From Clostridiales bacterium (GTDB lineage: Bacteria; Bacillota; Clostridia; Christensenellales; DUVY01), in contig JAITNT010000023.1 of the NCBI GenBank assembly GCA_031290295.1, positions 1 to 14,341 on the forward strand: a DNA stretch of 14,341 nucleotides, given 5' to 3'. The position numbers were made by a program, and so were the translations under genes. Position 1 is the first letter of the stretch, and each line of letters opens with the position of its first letter. Positions 6,773 to 14,341 of this stretch are shown piece after piece. The notes beneath the pieces were generated by a model. The model did not search any database. It had not been told where the DNA came from and saw nothing but the letters and a program-made list of their open reading frames with translations.

Positions 6773-8371
6773 ATGCCAACTAAAAAAACGACACAGACGA
6801 CCGAAAGCAAGGAAACCGCCGCCAAAAAACCCGCCGCCCAAAAAGCGGTAAAAGCCGATAAGACGCCGCCGCGTACGGCGGCTTCGGCGTCTGCAAAAAA
6901 AGCCGCGCCCGTAAAGGCGGCGGAGTCCGTAAAAAGGCGGGTGCTTTTCGTTTCCGGAGAGGTTTTGCCTTTTGTGGGGACGGGGGGGCTGGGAGAGGTC
7001 GCCGGCTCGCTTCCGCAGGCGATTAACGGTCTTAACGCCGGGTACGAGGTGCGCGTAATCCTGCCGTATTATTCCTTGGTAATTCCCGAGGAGTACAAAA
7101 AGGACTTTGTTTTCCTCGGCAGCATAACGGTGCATCTTTCGTGGCGCAGCCAGTACTGCGGCGTTTACGAATATACTTTTGGCAACGTAAGGTACTATTT
7201 TCTCGATAACGAGTATTATTTCAAGCGTGCCAACGTTTACGGGCATTTTGACGACGGCGAAAGGTTCGCTTTCTTTTCTAAGGCGGTAATCGACGTGCTG
7301 CCGTTGATTGACTATTTTCCCGATATTCTTCACGTCAACGACTGGCAAACCGCGCTTGTGCCGATTTATTACAAGCTTTTTTATCAATATCAGTATAGAT
7401 ACTGCGATATCAAGACAATATTTACTATACACAACATCGAGTATCAAGGCAAGTTCCCCAAGGAGTGCATGGAGGATTTACTCGGGATTTCGAGCGCGGA
7501 GTATTTTTCGCTCGAGCATTCGGGCAACGTCAATCTTATGAAGGGCGCGATCGATTACAGCGACGCCGTTTCTACCGTAAGCCCCACATATGCCTCCGAG
7601 ATTTTGTCGGACTATTACGCGCACGATTTGGCGGGCGTGCTCGCTAAAAACCGCCGTAAGCTGAGCGGCATACTCAACGGCATCGACGTCAATTTCTATG
7701 ACCCGTCGGTCGATAAGGCGCTGTTCGCTAATTACGGCTCCGGCGATATTTCGGGCAAGGTAGAAAACAAGATCGAGCTTCAGCGTATGCTCGACCTTAC
7801 CGTTAACCCCGATATCCCCATGATTACCGTAGTAAGCAGGCTTGTCGCGCATAAGGGTATCGACATTCTTAAGGGACTGTGCGGCGAGCTTCTCGCCTCC
7901 GACGTGCAGCTCGTTATTCTCGGCAAGGGCGACGCGGAATACGAGGCGTACTTCGCGCATCAGCAAAGGCAGTACCCGCACAAGATCGCGGCTATAATCG
8001 CATATAACAAGGATTTATCGCGTAAGATTTATGCGGCGGGCGACATATTCCTTATGCCGTCTAAGTCCGAGCCGTGCGGGCTGGCGCAAATGATAGCGAG
8101 CCGCTACGGAACCGTGCCGGTAGTGCGTGAAACGGGCGGGCTGTACGATTCGATACACGACTGCGGGGACGCGGGCGACGCGGGCAACGGCTTTACGTTC
8201 GCGCTTTATACGGCGCAGGATTTTTTACACGCCGTGCATCGCGCGCTTAATTTGTATAAGAACAAGGAAAGCTGGAATAAGCTTTGCGCCAAAATCATGG
8301 AGGTGGATTTTTCGTGGAACCTATCGGCGCGGGAGTACATAAAATTATACGACGCAACATTAAACCGTTAG
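6773..8371 (+). CDS. glgA: Glycogen synthase (ADP-glucose), with unusual N-terminal tail
   Basis: A GT5 glycosyltransferase that extends alpha-1,4 glucan with ADP-glucose. The catalytic core begins near residue 56 (RVLFVSGEVLPFVGTGGL) and contains LHVNDWQTALVP, FTIHNIEYQGKF, STVSPTYASEI, LSGILNGID, VSRLVAHKGID and the donor-site motif PSKSEPCGLAQ with Glu433. Two oddities stand out. Residues 2-55 form a low-complexity Lys/Ala/Thr tail absent from standard GlgA (about 476 residues without it). The usual KTGGL glucan/nucleotide-binding loop reads GTGGL, placing Gly at residue 69 where E. coli has Lys15. The start is supported by AGAGAGGG about 7 bases upstream. No other plausible start with a ribosome binding site is seen at the core. 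Confidence 0.94.
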   Translation: MPTKKTTQTTESKETAAKKPAAQKAVKADKTPPRTAASASAKKAAPVKAAESVKRRVLFVSGEVLPFVGTGGLGEVAGSLPQAINGLNAGYEVRVILPYYSLVIPEEYKKDFVFLGSITVHLSWRSQYCGVYEYTFGNVRYYFLDNEYYFKRANVYGHFDDGERFAFFSKAVIDVLPLIDYFPDILHVNDWQTALVPIYYKLFYQYQYRYCDIKTIFTIHNIEYQGKFPKECMEDLLGISSAEYFSLEHSGNVNLMKGAIDYSDAVSTVSPTYASEILSDYYAHDLAGVLAKNRRKLSGILNGIDVNFYDPSVDKALFANYGSGDISGKVENKIELQRMLDLTVNPDIPMITVVSRLVAHKGIDILKGLCGELLASDVQLVILGKGDAEYEAYFAHQQRQYPHKIAAIIAYNKDLSRKIYAAGDIFLMPSKSEPCGLAQMIASRYGTVPVVRETGGLYDSIHDCGDAGDAGNGFTFALYTAQDFLHAVHRALNLYKNKESWNKLCAKIMEVDFSWNLSAREYIKLYDATLNR

Positions 8372-8402
8372 CGTATACACGGTCTAAACATAAGGAGAAT
8401 AA

Positions 8403-10814
8403 ATGCGATTTAACAATACGGAAGCAAGTAACGCGATACTGGACAAGCTGACTAAATATTTCTCGACGGACTTTTCGGAGGCTACGGAGGATCAGGTTTA
8501 TAAAGCGGTAGCGATGACCGTCAGAGATATACTGCTTCGCAAAAAGAACGATTACAACGCGCGCGTACGCGCGACCGCGGGAAAGAGAGTTTATTACATT
8601 TGTATGGAATATTTGCTCGGACGCTCGCTAAAAAACAACCTTTATAATCTCGGAATAGAGCAGACTATCCGCGAGGTTCTGAAAAAACATGAATTTAACC
8701 TTGACGGTATTTATGAGCTGGAAGCGGACGCCGGTCTTGGCAACGGGGGCTTAGGGCGGCTCGCCGCGTGTTATTTGGACGCGCTCGCTACGGAGTCTTA
8801 CCCCGCCTTGGGCTTTACGATAAAGTACGAATTCGGGCTTTTTAAGCAGCGTATCGTCGATAATCAGCAGGTCGAGCTGCCCGACGAATGGCTTAACATG
8901 GGCGAATTTTGGCTCGTGCCGCGCAGCGACAAAACCTTCCGCATTAAGTTCGGCGGCAGAGTAGTCGAGGATTGGTCTACGGGCAAGCTCGTTATACGTT
9001 ACGCCGACGCCGAAATAATCGAGGCCGTACCTTACGACATGATGATCAGCGGCGCGAATTCCGAGGCGGTATGCGTATTGCGGTTATGGGACGCGAAAAG
9101 CGGCGCGGATTTCAATATGCACTCGTTCGCATCCGGCGATTACATGAACGCTATGAGGCGCGACACGGAGGCGGAGCTTATCACCAAGGTGCTGTACCCG
9201 TCCGACGGGCATTACGCCGGCAAGTCGCTCCGCATAATGCAGCAGTATTTTTTGGTGAGCGCGTCGGTGCAGAATATAATAAAGGATCATTTGAAATATA
9301 ATCCGAGCCTGGATAACCTGCATGAAAAGGTCGCTATTCACATTAACGACACGCACCCCGCGCTTGCCGTGCCCGAGCTTATGCGTATACTCGTAGACGA
9401 ATACGATTATACGTGGGAGCAAGCGTGGCATATCACGGTCAGCAGTCTTGCTTACACCAATCATACCGTTATGGCGGAGGCGCTCGAAAAGTGGTCGGAG
9501 GATTTGATATCCACCCACGTACCGCGTCTTTATGCGATAATCAAGGAAATAAACCGCCGCTTTTTGGCGGCGGCGGACGCAGCCTTTCACGACGGCGCGC
9601 GCAGTGAAAGAATGTCGATTATTTCTAACGGGCTTGTGCGTATGGCTAACCTGAGCGTTATCGGGTCGCACTGCGTGAACGGCGTTTCCGCGTTGCACTC
9701 GGAAATAATCAGGAAGTCGATATTTAAGGATTTCTACGAGATGACGCCCGATAAGTTTACTAACGTTACCAACGGCATCGCGCACCGCCGCTGGCTTTGT
9801 CAGGCTAACCCCAGGCTTGCCTCGCTTATCGATACGCTTATCGGCGACGGCTACAAACAGAACGCCGCCGAGCTGGAGGGGCTAAAAAAATATACGGGCA
9901 ACAAGGCGGTGTTAGAGCGGTTCGCGGAAATAAAGCTCGAGAACAAAAAGAGCTTCGCGGAATACGCTGCGGGGGCGGGAGTCAAGCTTGACCCGTACTC
10001 GCGCTTCGACGTGCATATCAAGCGGCTTCACGAATACAAACGCCAGCTTCTGAATACGCTCAAAATCATTTCGCTTTATCTTGATTTGAAAGACGACAGG
10101 AACGCGGATATTACGCCGCAAACCTTTATTTTCGGCGCGAAAGCCGCTCCGAGCTATTATCACGCAAAGAGGATAATCAATCTAATCAACTGTCTTGCCG
10201 AGGAAATTCGCAAGGACGGCGCCGTGAATAAAAAGCTGTCGGTCTACTTTGTGGAAAACTATAAGGTCAGTATCGCCGAGAAGCTTATTCCCGCGGCTGA
10301 GGTTTCCGAGCAAATTTCCACCGCTGGCAAGGAGGCGAGCGGCACCTCGAACATGAAATTCATGCTTAACGGCGCCGTAACGCTCGGCACTATGGACGGC
10401 GCTAACGTCGAGATTTATGAGAGCGTGGGCAAGAATAACATATTTATTTTCGGGCTTGACGCCGCGCAGGTAGAAAAGGTATACGCCGACGGGTACTACG
10501 CGTCGTACTATTATTCGCGGAACGAAAAAATCAAGCACGCCGTGGATTTTTTGAAAACGGAGTTCCGCGCCGGCGAGTTTGCCGACATTGCCAACTATTT
10601 GACCACCGCGTCAGGGCTTGCCGACCCGTATTTGTGCCTTGCCGATTTTGAGGATTATTTGCGCGCGCACAATGAAATGGACGCCGCTTACCGCAACAAG
10701 ACCAGATGGAATAATATGGCGATAGCTAACATTTCCGAGGCGGGCAGGTTTGCCGCCGACAGAAGCATCGGGGAATACGCCAAAAACATTTGGAAGCTAG
10801 AAAAAATAAGATAA
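8403..10814 (+). CDS. glgP: Glycogen/maltodextrin phosphorylase
   Basis: It releases glucose-1-phosphate from non-reducing ends of alpha-1,4 glucan using phosphate and pyridoxal phosphate (GT35). At 803 residues it is the usual length for the family. Visible landmarks are MEYLLGRSLKNNLYNLG, DAGLGNGGLGRLAACYLDA, HINDTHPALAVPELMR, NGIAHRRWL, FDVHIKRLHEYKRQLLN and the pyridoxal-phosphate segment EASGTSNMKFMLNGA, with Lys652 as the likely Schiff-base lysine, followed by GTMDGANVEI. AAGGAGAA precedes the ATG. The gene starts 31 bp after glgA, and its TAA directly abuts the ATG of the next gene. It supplies the degradative branch of the operon. Confidence 0.96.
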   Translation: MRFNNTEASNAILDKLTKYFSTDFSEATEDQVYKAVAMTVRDILLRKKNDYNARVRATAGKRVYYICMEYLLGRSLKNNLYNLGIEQTIREVLKKHEFNLDGIYELEADAGLGNGGLGRLAACYLDALATESYPALGFTIKYEFGLFKQRIVDNQQVELPDEWLNMGEFWLVPRSDKTFRIKFGGRVVEDWSTGKLVIRYADAEIIEAVPYDMMISGANSEAVCVLRLWDAKSGADFNMHSFASGDYMNAMRRDTEAELITKVLYPSDGHYAGKSLRIMQQYFLVSASVQNIIKDHLKYNPSLDNLHEKVAIHINDTHPALAVPELMRILVDEYDYTWEQAWHITVSSLAYTNHTVMAEALEKWSEDLISTHVPRLYAIIKEINRRFLAAADAAFHDGARSERMSIISNGLVRMANLSVIGSHCVNGVSALHSEIIRKSIFKDFYEMTPDKFTNVTNGIAHRRWLCQANPRLASLIDTLIGDGYKQNAAELEGLKKYTGNKAVLERFAEIKLENKKSFAEYAAGAGVKLDPYSRFDVHIKRLHEYKRQLLNTLKIISLYLDLKDDRNADITPQTFIFGAKAAPSYYHAKRIINLINCLAEEIRKDGAVNKKLSVYFVENYKVSIAEKLIPAAEVSEQISTAGKEASGTSNMKFMLNGAVTLGTMDGANVEIYESVGKNNIFIFGLDAAQVEKVYADGYYASYYYSRNEKIKHAVDFLKTEFRAGEFADIANYLTTASGLADPYLCLADFEDYLRAHNEMDAAYRNKTRWNNMAIANISEAGRFAADRSIGEYAKNIWKLEKIR

Positions 10815-12662
10815 ATGAATAATATCGCATATGAAATAGTCGGCACATGCGCATTAGGCGGGCTAACGCGGTTTCGCATTAAAATCCGCCGCCGCGCCGC
10901 CGCGGTTAACGTGTATCTCGTAATAAATAAGGATTTTGAGGACGAGGTTCCGTATCGCTTGAGCTTCGCCGCGCTCGAGGACGGCTGGGACGTTTTTTGC
11001 GCCGAGCTTACTATAGGCACGCCCGGGCTTTATTTTTATTATTTCCGAGCGGACGGGGAAATCGTCGGGCTTAACGGCGAGTATTTTGCCGCCCAAGCGG
11101 GGGCTAGAGATAAGTTTCAACTGCTCGTGTACGAACGGAGGTACGACGCGCCCGAGTACCTTTACGGCGGCGTAATGTATCAGATTTTTCCCGACCGCTT
11201 TTTTAGGGCGGGAAATTATCCTCCGCGCGAGGGTGTGCATATGCACGCCGATTGGTACGAATCCCCCGAGTACCTACCCGACCCTACCGCGGGCGAGGTG
11301 CTTAATATAGATTTTTTCGGCGGGACAATCCGGGGAATAACCGAAAAGCTCGATTATCTTAAATCGCTTTCTGTCAGCTGTATTTATCTTAACCCTATTT
11401 TTGCGGCGTACAGCAACCATAAATACGATACGGGCGATTATATGTGCGCGGACGAAATGTTCGGGACTAACGGGGATTTTACCGAGCTGTGCGGGCGTGC
11501 CGAGGCGCGCGGAATCTCCGTGATTTTGGACGGAGTTTTTTCGCATACGGGCGCGGTAAGCCGCTATTTTAATAAAGACGGACGCTATGACGGCGTAGGC
11601 GCGTATCAAAGCGAGGACTCGCCGTACTCCGCCTGGTACAGCTTCAAGCGTTTTCCCTCGGAATATCTCTGCTGGTGGAATTTTCCCACGCTTCCCAACG
11701 TTAACGAGCTTGATCCGTCTTATGACGCGTTTATAAACGGCGCGGACGGCGTAATCAGGACGTGGATACGGCGCGGCGCGGCGGGCTACAGATTAGACGT
11801 CGCCGACGAGCTTCCCGATAAATTTATCGAAAACCTCGCCGCCGCGGCAAAAGCCGAAAGAGCGGACGCGGCGGTTTACGGCGAGGTTTGGGAGGATGCG
11901 AGCAATAAAATGAGCTACGGCGCGCGCCGCCGTTATTTTTGGGGTTCGGAGCTGGATTCCGTGATGAATTATCCTTTTAGGAACGCGATTATCGATTATG
12001 TGCTCAACGGCGATCCGCTCGGACTGGCGACGACGGCAAAGGCTATCGTGAGCCGATACCCCCCTAACGCGCTTAACACGCTTATGAACATGCTGTCCAC
12101 CCACGACACCGAACGCATTCTTACCGTGCTTTCGGGGGTCAAGGGCGCGGAACTTACCAAGGAACAGCGCGCCGGATATGTTATTCCGGCAGGAGTTAAG
12201 GAGCAAGCTCTGCAAAGACTCCGCATGGCGGCGGTTATTCAGTACACGCTCCCGGGGATTCCGAGCGTGTTTTACGGCGACGAGGCGGGGTTGGAGGGCT
12301 TCGAGGATCCGTTCTGCCGCCGCTGCTATCCGTGGGGGCGCGAGGATAAGGCGCTGCTCGCGTTTTATAAAAGACTGGGCGCTATGCGCGCGGCATGTCC
12401 CGAGCTGAAAACGGGCGCTTTTCGCGTGCTGCGTTGCGACCGTCCATGCGGAGTTATTATATATGAACGCGCGGACGTATGCGGCAGGCTGATTATAATC
12501 GTCAACGCGGGAAAGGACGGGTATACCGCCGACACGGACGGAAAGTTTGTCGACGCGTTCACGGGTAAAGCCGTTATCGAAAAATTTACGGTCGCGCCTT
12601 GCGGGTACGCGGCGCTAAGGAAGAAAAACCGCGCGCGTAAAGACAAAGAGAGGGCGGATTAA
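10815..12662 (+). CDS. GH13 alpha-glucan hydrolase (neopullulanase/cyclomaltodextrinase-like)
   Basis: A 615-residue GH13 enzyme with an N-terminal beta domain (about 1-115, CBM34-like by position), a catalytic barrel from MYQIFPDRFF, and a C-terminal beta domain. Conserved regions are DGVFSHTG (region I), GYRLDVADE with nucleophile Asp328, YGEVWED with acid/base Glu357, and STHDTER with Asp431. No signal peptide is visible, so it should act in the cytoplasm on glycogen or limit dextrins. The order of domains and the region-II/III wording fit the neopullulanase/maltogenic amylase group. Exact specificity (alpha-1,4, alpha-1,6, or both) cannot be read from the sequence. The ATG follows the glgP stop without a spacer and has only a weak ribosome binding site, implying translational coupling. 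It is not part of the B. subtilis operon. Confidence 0.9.
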   Translation: MNNIAYEIVGTCALGGLTRFRIKIRRRAAAVNVYLVINKDFEDEVPYRLSFAALEDGWDVFCAELTIGTPGLYFYYFRADGEIVGLNGEYFAAQAGARDKFQLLVYERRYDAPEYLYGGVMYQIFPDRFFRAGNYPPREGVHMHADWYESPEYLPDPTAGEVLNIDFFGGTIRGITEKLDYLKSLSVSCIYLNPIFAAYSNHKYDTGDYMCADEMFGTNGDFTELCGRAEARGISVILDGVFSHTGAVSRYFNKDGRYDGVGAYQSEDSPYSAWYSFKRFPSEYLCWWNFPTLPNVNELDPSYDAFINGADGVIRTWIRRGAAGYRLDVADELPDKFIENLAAAAKAERADAAVYGEVWEDASNKMSYGARRRYFWGSELDSVMNYPFRNAIIDYVLNGDPLGLATTAKAIVSRYPPNALNTLMNMLSTHDTERILTVLSGVKGAELTKEQRAGYVIPAGVKEQALQRLRMAAVIQYTLPGIPSVFYGDEAGLEGFEDPFCRRCYPWGREDKALLAFYKRLGAMRAACPELKTGAFRVLRCDRPCGVIIYERADVCGRLIIIVNAGKDGYTADTDGKFVDAFTGKAVIEKFTVAPCGYAALRKKNRARKDKERAD

Positions 12663-12732
12663 GCAAGCAAAGGCGGTAACGTCGCAGCGCCGATTCACGT
12701 TCGGGCGGCTTAGCGTCCGGGTGTTAATATTC

Positions 12733-12772
12733 GCATATGCTCATAAATATATATTTTTATAAATTCATATGC
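12733..12772. repeat. AT-rich inverted repeat after the glycogen operon
   Basis: Perfect arms GCATATG (12733-12739) and CATATGC (12766-12772) enclose a second, imperfect A/T dyad (12743-12760). There is no clear terminal T-run, so it is not a canonical terminator. It may still end operon transcription or act as an operator for the downstream gene. Confidence 0.4.
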
Positions 12773-12806
12773 ACATATTAGCAATAATTTACTATGTGTG
12801 ATATGA

Positions 12807-12842
12807 TTGACATATGCATTTATGGGTATCTATGCAAATGTC
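12807..12842 (+). promoter_or_regulatory. Dyad overlapping a possible promoter upstream of ung
   Basis: GACATATGCAT (12809-12819) and ATGCAAATGTC (12832-12842) are 11-base inverted arms with one mismatch and a 12-base centre. TTGACA (12807-12812) and a weak TATGCA (12831-12836, 18-bp spacing) overlap the two arms. This is what an operator would look like if a repressor blocks the promoter. The -10 is poor, so the promoter call is tentative. Confidence 0.4.
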
Positions 12843-12927
12843 TGACATAGTATTCTCTTATGACAACGGCGATTTTCGTGAGATACTTAATCGGGGTTTC
12901 ATTTTTCGGAGAATAAGGGGGTTTTTA

Positions 12928-13590
12928 ATGGTTCTTCTTAATAATTCATGGGACGAAATACTTAAAGAGGATTTTGAGTCGGCATCCTATAGGGATCTTC
13001 GCGAGTTTCTCAAGACCGAGTACTTTAATCATACCGTTTACCCCGCTATGAACGACATTTATAATGCTCTCAATCTAACTCCGTAAGAGGCGGTCAAGGT
13101 CGTTATACTCGGGCAGGATCCGTACCATAATCCCGGGCAGGCGCACGGGCTTGCGTTCTCCGTGCTCGACGGTACAGAGCCGCCGCCCTCGCTGAAGAAT
13201 ATTTACAAGGAATTGCACGACGATTTGGGTTGCCCTATACCGGACACCGGTTGCCTTGACAAATGGGCGCGGCAGGGGGTACTGCTTCTTAATACCGCCT
13301 TGTCCGTGCGCGCGGGAGCGGCTAATTCGCACAGCGGTAAGGGCTGGGAAACGCTTACCGACAGCGTCATAGTCAAGCTGTCCGCACAAAACAAGCCGCT
13401 CGTCTTTATTTTATGGGGCGGCAACGCCCGCAAGAAAAAAGCGTTTATCGACGCGGGCCGCCATCTCGTTTTGGAATCCGCGCACCCTAGTCCGTTGTCG
13501 TGCGCGGGCTTTTTCGGATGCCGCCATTTCTCTAAGGCTAACGCGTTTCTGGAGCGGAACGGGCAAGCGCCGATTAACTGGGTTTTGTAA
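12928..13590 (+). pseudogene. ung: Uracil-DNA glycosylase interrupted by in-frame TAA
   Basis: Reading frame 12928-13590 encodes a family-1 uracil-DNA glycosylase, which excises uracil from DNA in base-excision repair. AAGGGGG lies 6 bases before the ATG. Codon 53 is TAA (13084-13086), between NALNLTP and [14 protein letters not shown]. Homologues usually have Tyr there ([17 protein letters not shown]), so one base change from TAT/TAC explains it. All else is intact: the catalytic Asp at codon 64 in [30 protein letters not shown], and His at codon 186 in HPSPLS, ending NWVL at the usual length of about 220. No start codon lies between the stop and the catalytic motif. It is either a very recent nonsense mutation or a sequence error. 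Confidence 0.88.
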
Positions 13591-13997
13591 AAATCGCGGT
13601 TTTTTGCCAAGCTCGCAGCCCGGAAACCGCCGATTAAGTCTGCGGCTTCCCCGGCTTGTTATATAATCGTTAAAATTGGCAAACCTATTATTAGACGCGT
13701 TGCAAAACTTAACGCGGGAGTTTTACCGCGAGAGTTTCGTAATAAGTTATGGTGGTCTGTTAGTGGAGCGGCAAAGAGCGAGTTCAGACGGGCAGCAGGC
13801 GGTAAATCGGCGAAGGGAGTGTACTAACGTACATGACCGAGCCGATTTTACCGCGCGCAGCCCGTATCAACGACGCTATCTGCCGCTCCGGAGGCTGTCG
13901 ATGACTTGCATAATGCTTAAAAATGTGTTAAACTTATTTGACTGAATTTACGCGAGCATACCCTAAAGCGAAAAAATCAAAGGTTGTTTATATTAAA
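13591..13997. other. Intergenic region with structured DNA, no supported gene
   Basis: These 407 bases hold the long hairpin element described separately, an isolated TATAAT (13662-13667) without a matching -35 box, and a weak TTGCAT...TAAACT pair (13906-13934) that could serve the downstream gene. The open frame 13676-13945 runs through the hairpin, lacks a ribosome binding site and has no recognisable product. Confidence 0.5.
13743..13919 (+). ncRNA. Long imperfect hairpin, candidate structured RNA
   Basis: A nested set of complementary segments spans 177 bases. From outside in they are TAAGTTAT (13743-13750) with ATAA-TG-CTTA (13910-13919), GTC (13755-13757) with GAC (13903-13905), GGAGCGGCA (13765-13773) with TGCCGCTCC (13881-13889), AGCG (13777-13780) with CGCT (13874-13877), ACGGGC (13788-13793) with GCCCGT (13860-13865), GCGGTAAATCGGC (13799-13811) with GCCGATTTTACCGC (13841-13854, one bulged T), and TGTAC (13820-13824) with GTACA (13829-13833) around TAAC. 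Upstream, CGCGTT/AACGCG (13696-13716) and CGCGG/CCGCG (13713-13730) are mutually exclusive hairpins. Strand is arbitrary, given the symmetry. I do not recognise the family. A 6S-like RNA or a mobile palindromic element are options. Confidence 0.45.
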
Positions 13998-14341
13998 ATG
14001 TCTTATTATACCGAGTCCCCCGCTCCGAATTATCAGCCGAAGCAGAGTCCGCGTCCGCGCGTAAGGCTTGCCCTTGCGTTGGTCGTGGTAATGCTCGCTA
14101 TGAACGTTATAACGGGAGCGGTGCTGTACTCCTTACTTTCTCACGAGGCGGGGGAGTACTACTTTCCGCAGGTCAATATAAACGATATTAATATCGAGTA
14201 CAATAATACCGAGGATTACGCTTATTTTGCGGCGGCAAAAGCCCTGCCGTCCGTAGTCGAGATACAGTCAAAAAGTACGAGCACCGTAAGCAGCGGCACC
14301 GGAATAATAGTCGGTAAGGTCGCCTCGGCGCAGGCGGGCTT
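13998..14341 (+). CDS. HtrA/DegP-like membrane-anchored serine protease, 5' part only
   Basis: ATG at 13998 opens a frame that runs off the window end, giving about 114 residues. A short Pro-rich cytoplasmic N-terminus (YYTESPAPNYQPKQSPRPR) is followed by one membrane segment (about residues 25-48, LALALVVVMLAMNVITGAVL). The start of a trypsin-like domain follows: ALPSVVEIQSK (about 81-91), then SSGTGIIV. This matches HtrA-type proteases, where PSVV-x-I and GSG-x-I/V-x open the protease domain. The His/Asp/Ser triad and any PDZ domain would lie beyond the window. Bacillota HtrA proteins are single-pass, surface-facing quality-control proteases. The ribosome binding site (AAAGG, about 14 bases upstream) is weak. 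Confidence 0.75.
   Translation, partial: MSYYTESPAPNYQPKQSPRPRVRLALALVVVMLAMNVITGAVLYSLLSHEAGEYYFPQVNINDINIEYNNTEDYAYFAAAKALPSVVEIQSKSTSTVSSGTGIIVGKVASAQAG

Noticed and set aside
13084..13086. Alternative genetic code reading TAA as Tyr
   Set aside because: TAA terminates most other genes in the window at family-typical C-termini.
13743..13919. Firm call as 6S RNA
   Set aside because: Overall length and a possible central bubble fit, but the apical arm (125 nt) is longer than usual and no conserved 6S sequence blocks were recognised.
13676..13945. 89-codon ORF starting at TTG
   Set aside because: It runs through the long hairpin, has no ribosome binding site, and its wording is explained by the inverted repeat.
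1..14341. CRISPR arrays, tRNA or rRNA genes
   Set aside because: No regularly spaced repeats beyond the single tandem duplication, and no tRNA cloverleaf or rRNA signature, were seen on either strand.

Overview
The window looks like chromosomal DNA of a low-to-mid-GC Bacillota, probably an uncultured clostridial or gut-type organism. The reasons are the glgB-glgC-glgD-glgA-glgP order known from Bacillus subtilis, the Firmicute-type regulatory paralogue GlgD, a SAM-I-type riboswitch, TTGACA/TATAAT promoters and purine-rich ribosome binding sites. The exact taxon cannot be fixed from the sequence alone.

Bases 1-1195 hold an accessory module. A strong promoter drives a roughly 95-nt RNA of three hairpins, the last an intrinsic terminator. 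A toxin-like ORF starts at a TTG inside the terminator's T-tract. The order promoter, small RNA, terminator, toxin is that of type III (ToxIN-like) toxin-antitoxin systems, and the protein's N-terminus resembles ToxN/AbiQ. The RNA, terminator and first 70 bases of the toxin gene are duplicated 279 bp upstream as a truncated copy. The two copies differ almost only in the middle hairpin, where two base pairs covary. This is the most novel-looking part of the window.

Bases 1269-2446 are a small accessory stretch. A SAM-I-like riboswitch without the usual P4 hairpin, followed by a terminator, controls an unrecognised 98-residue protein. A 33-codon ORF and a minus-strand remnant of an IS3-type OrfA tail follow. 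A near-consensus extended -10 promoter then leads into the glycogen operon.

Bases 2468-12662 are a compact six-gene glycogen operon: branching enzyme, ADP-glucose pyrophosphorylase catalytic (GlgC) and regulatory (GlgD) subunits, glycogen synthase with an unusual Lys/Ala-rich N-terminal tail, glycogen phosphorylase, and a GH13 alpha-glucan hydrolase abutting glgP with no spacer. Together they make ADP-glucose, polymerise and branch it, and degrade the polymer again by phosphorolysis and hydrolysis.

Bases 12663-14341 hold a dyad overlapping a possible promoter, a uracil-DNA glycosylase gene (ung) interrupted by an in-frame TAA just before its catalytic motif, a long imperfect hairpin of 125-177 nt that may be a structured RNA, and the 5' end of an HtrA/DegP-like membrane-anchored serine protease cut by the window edge.
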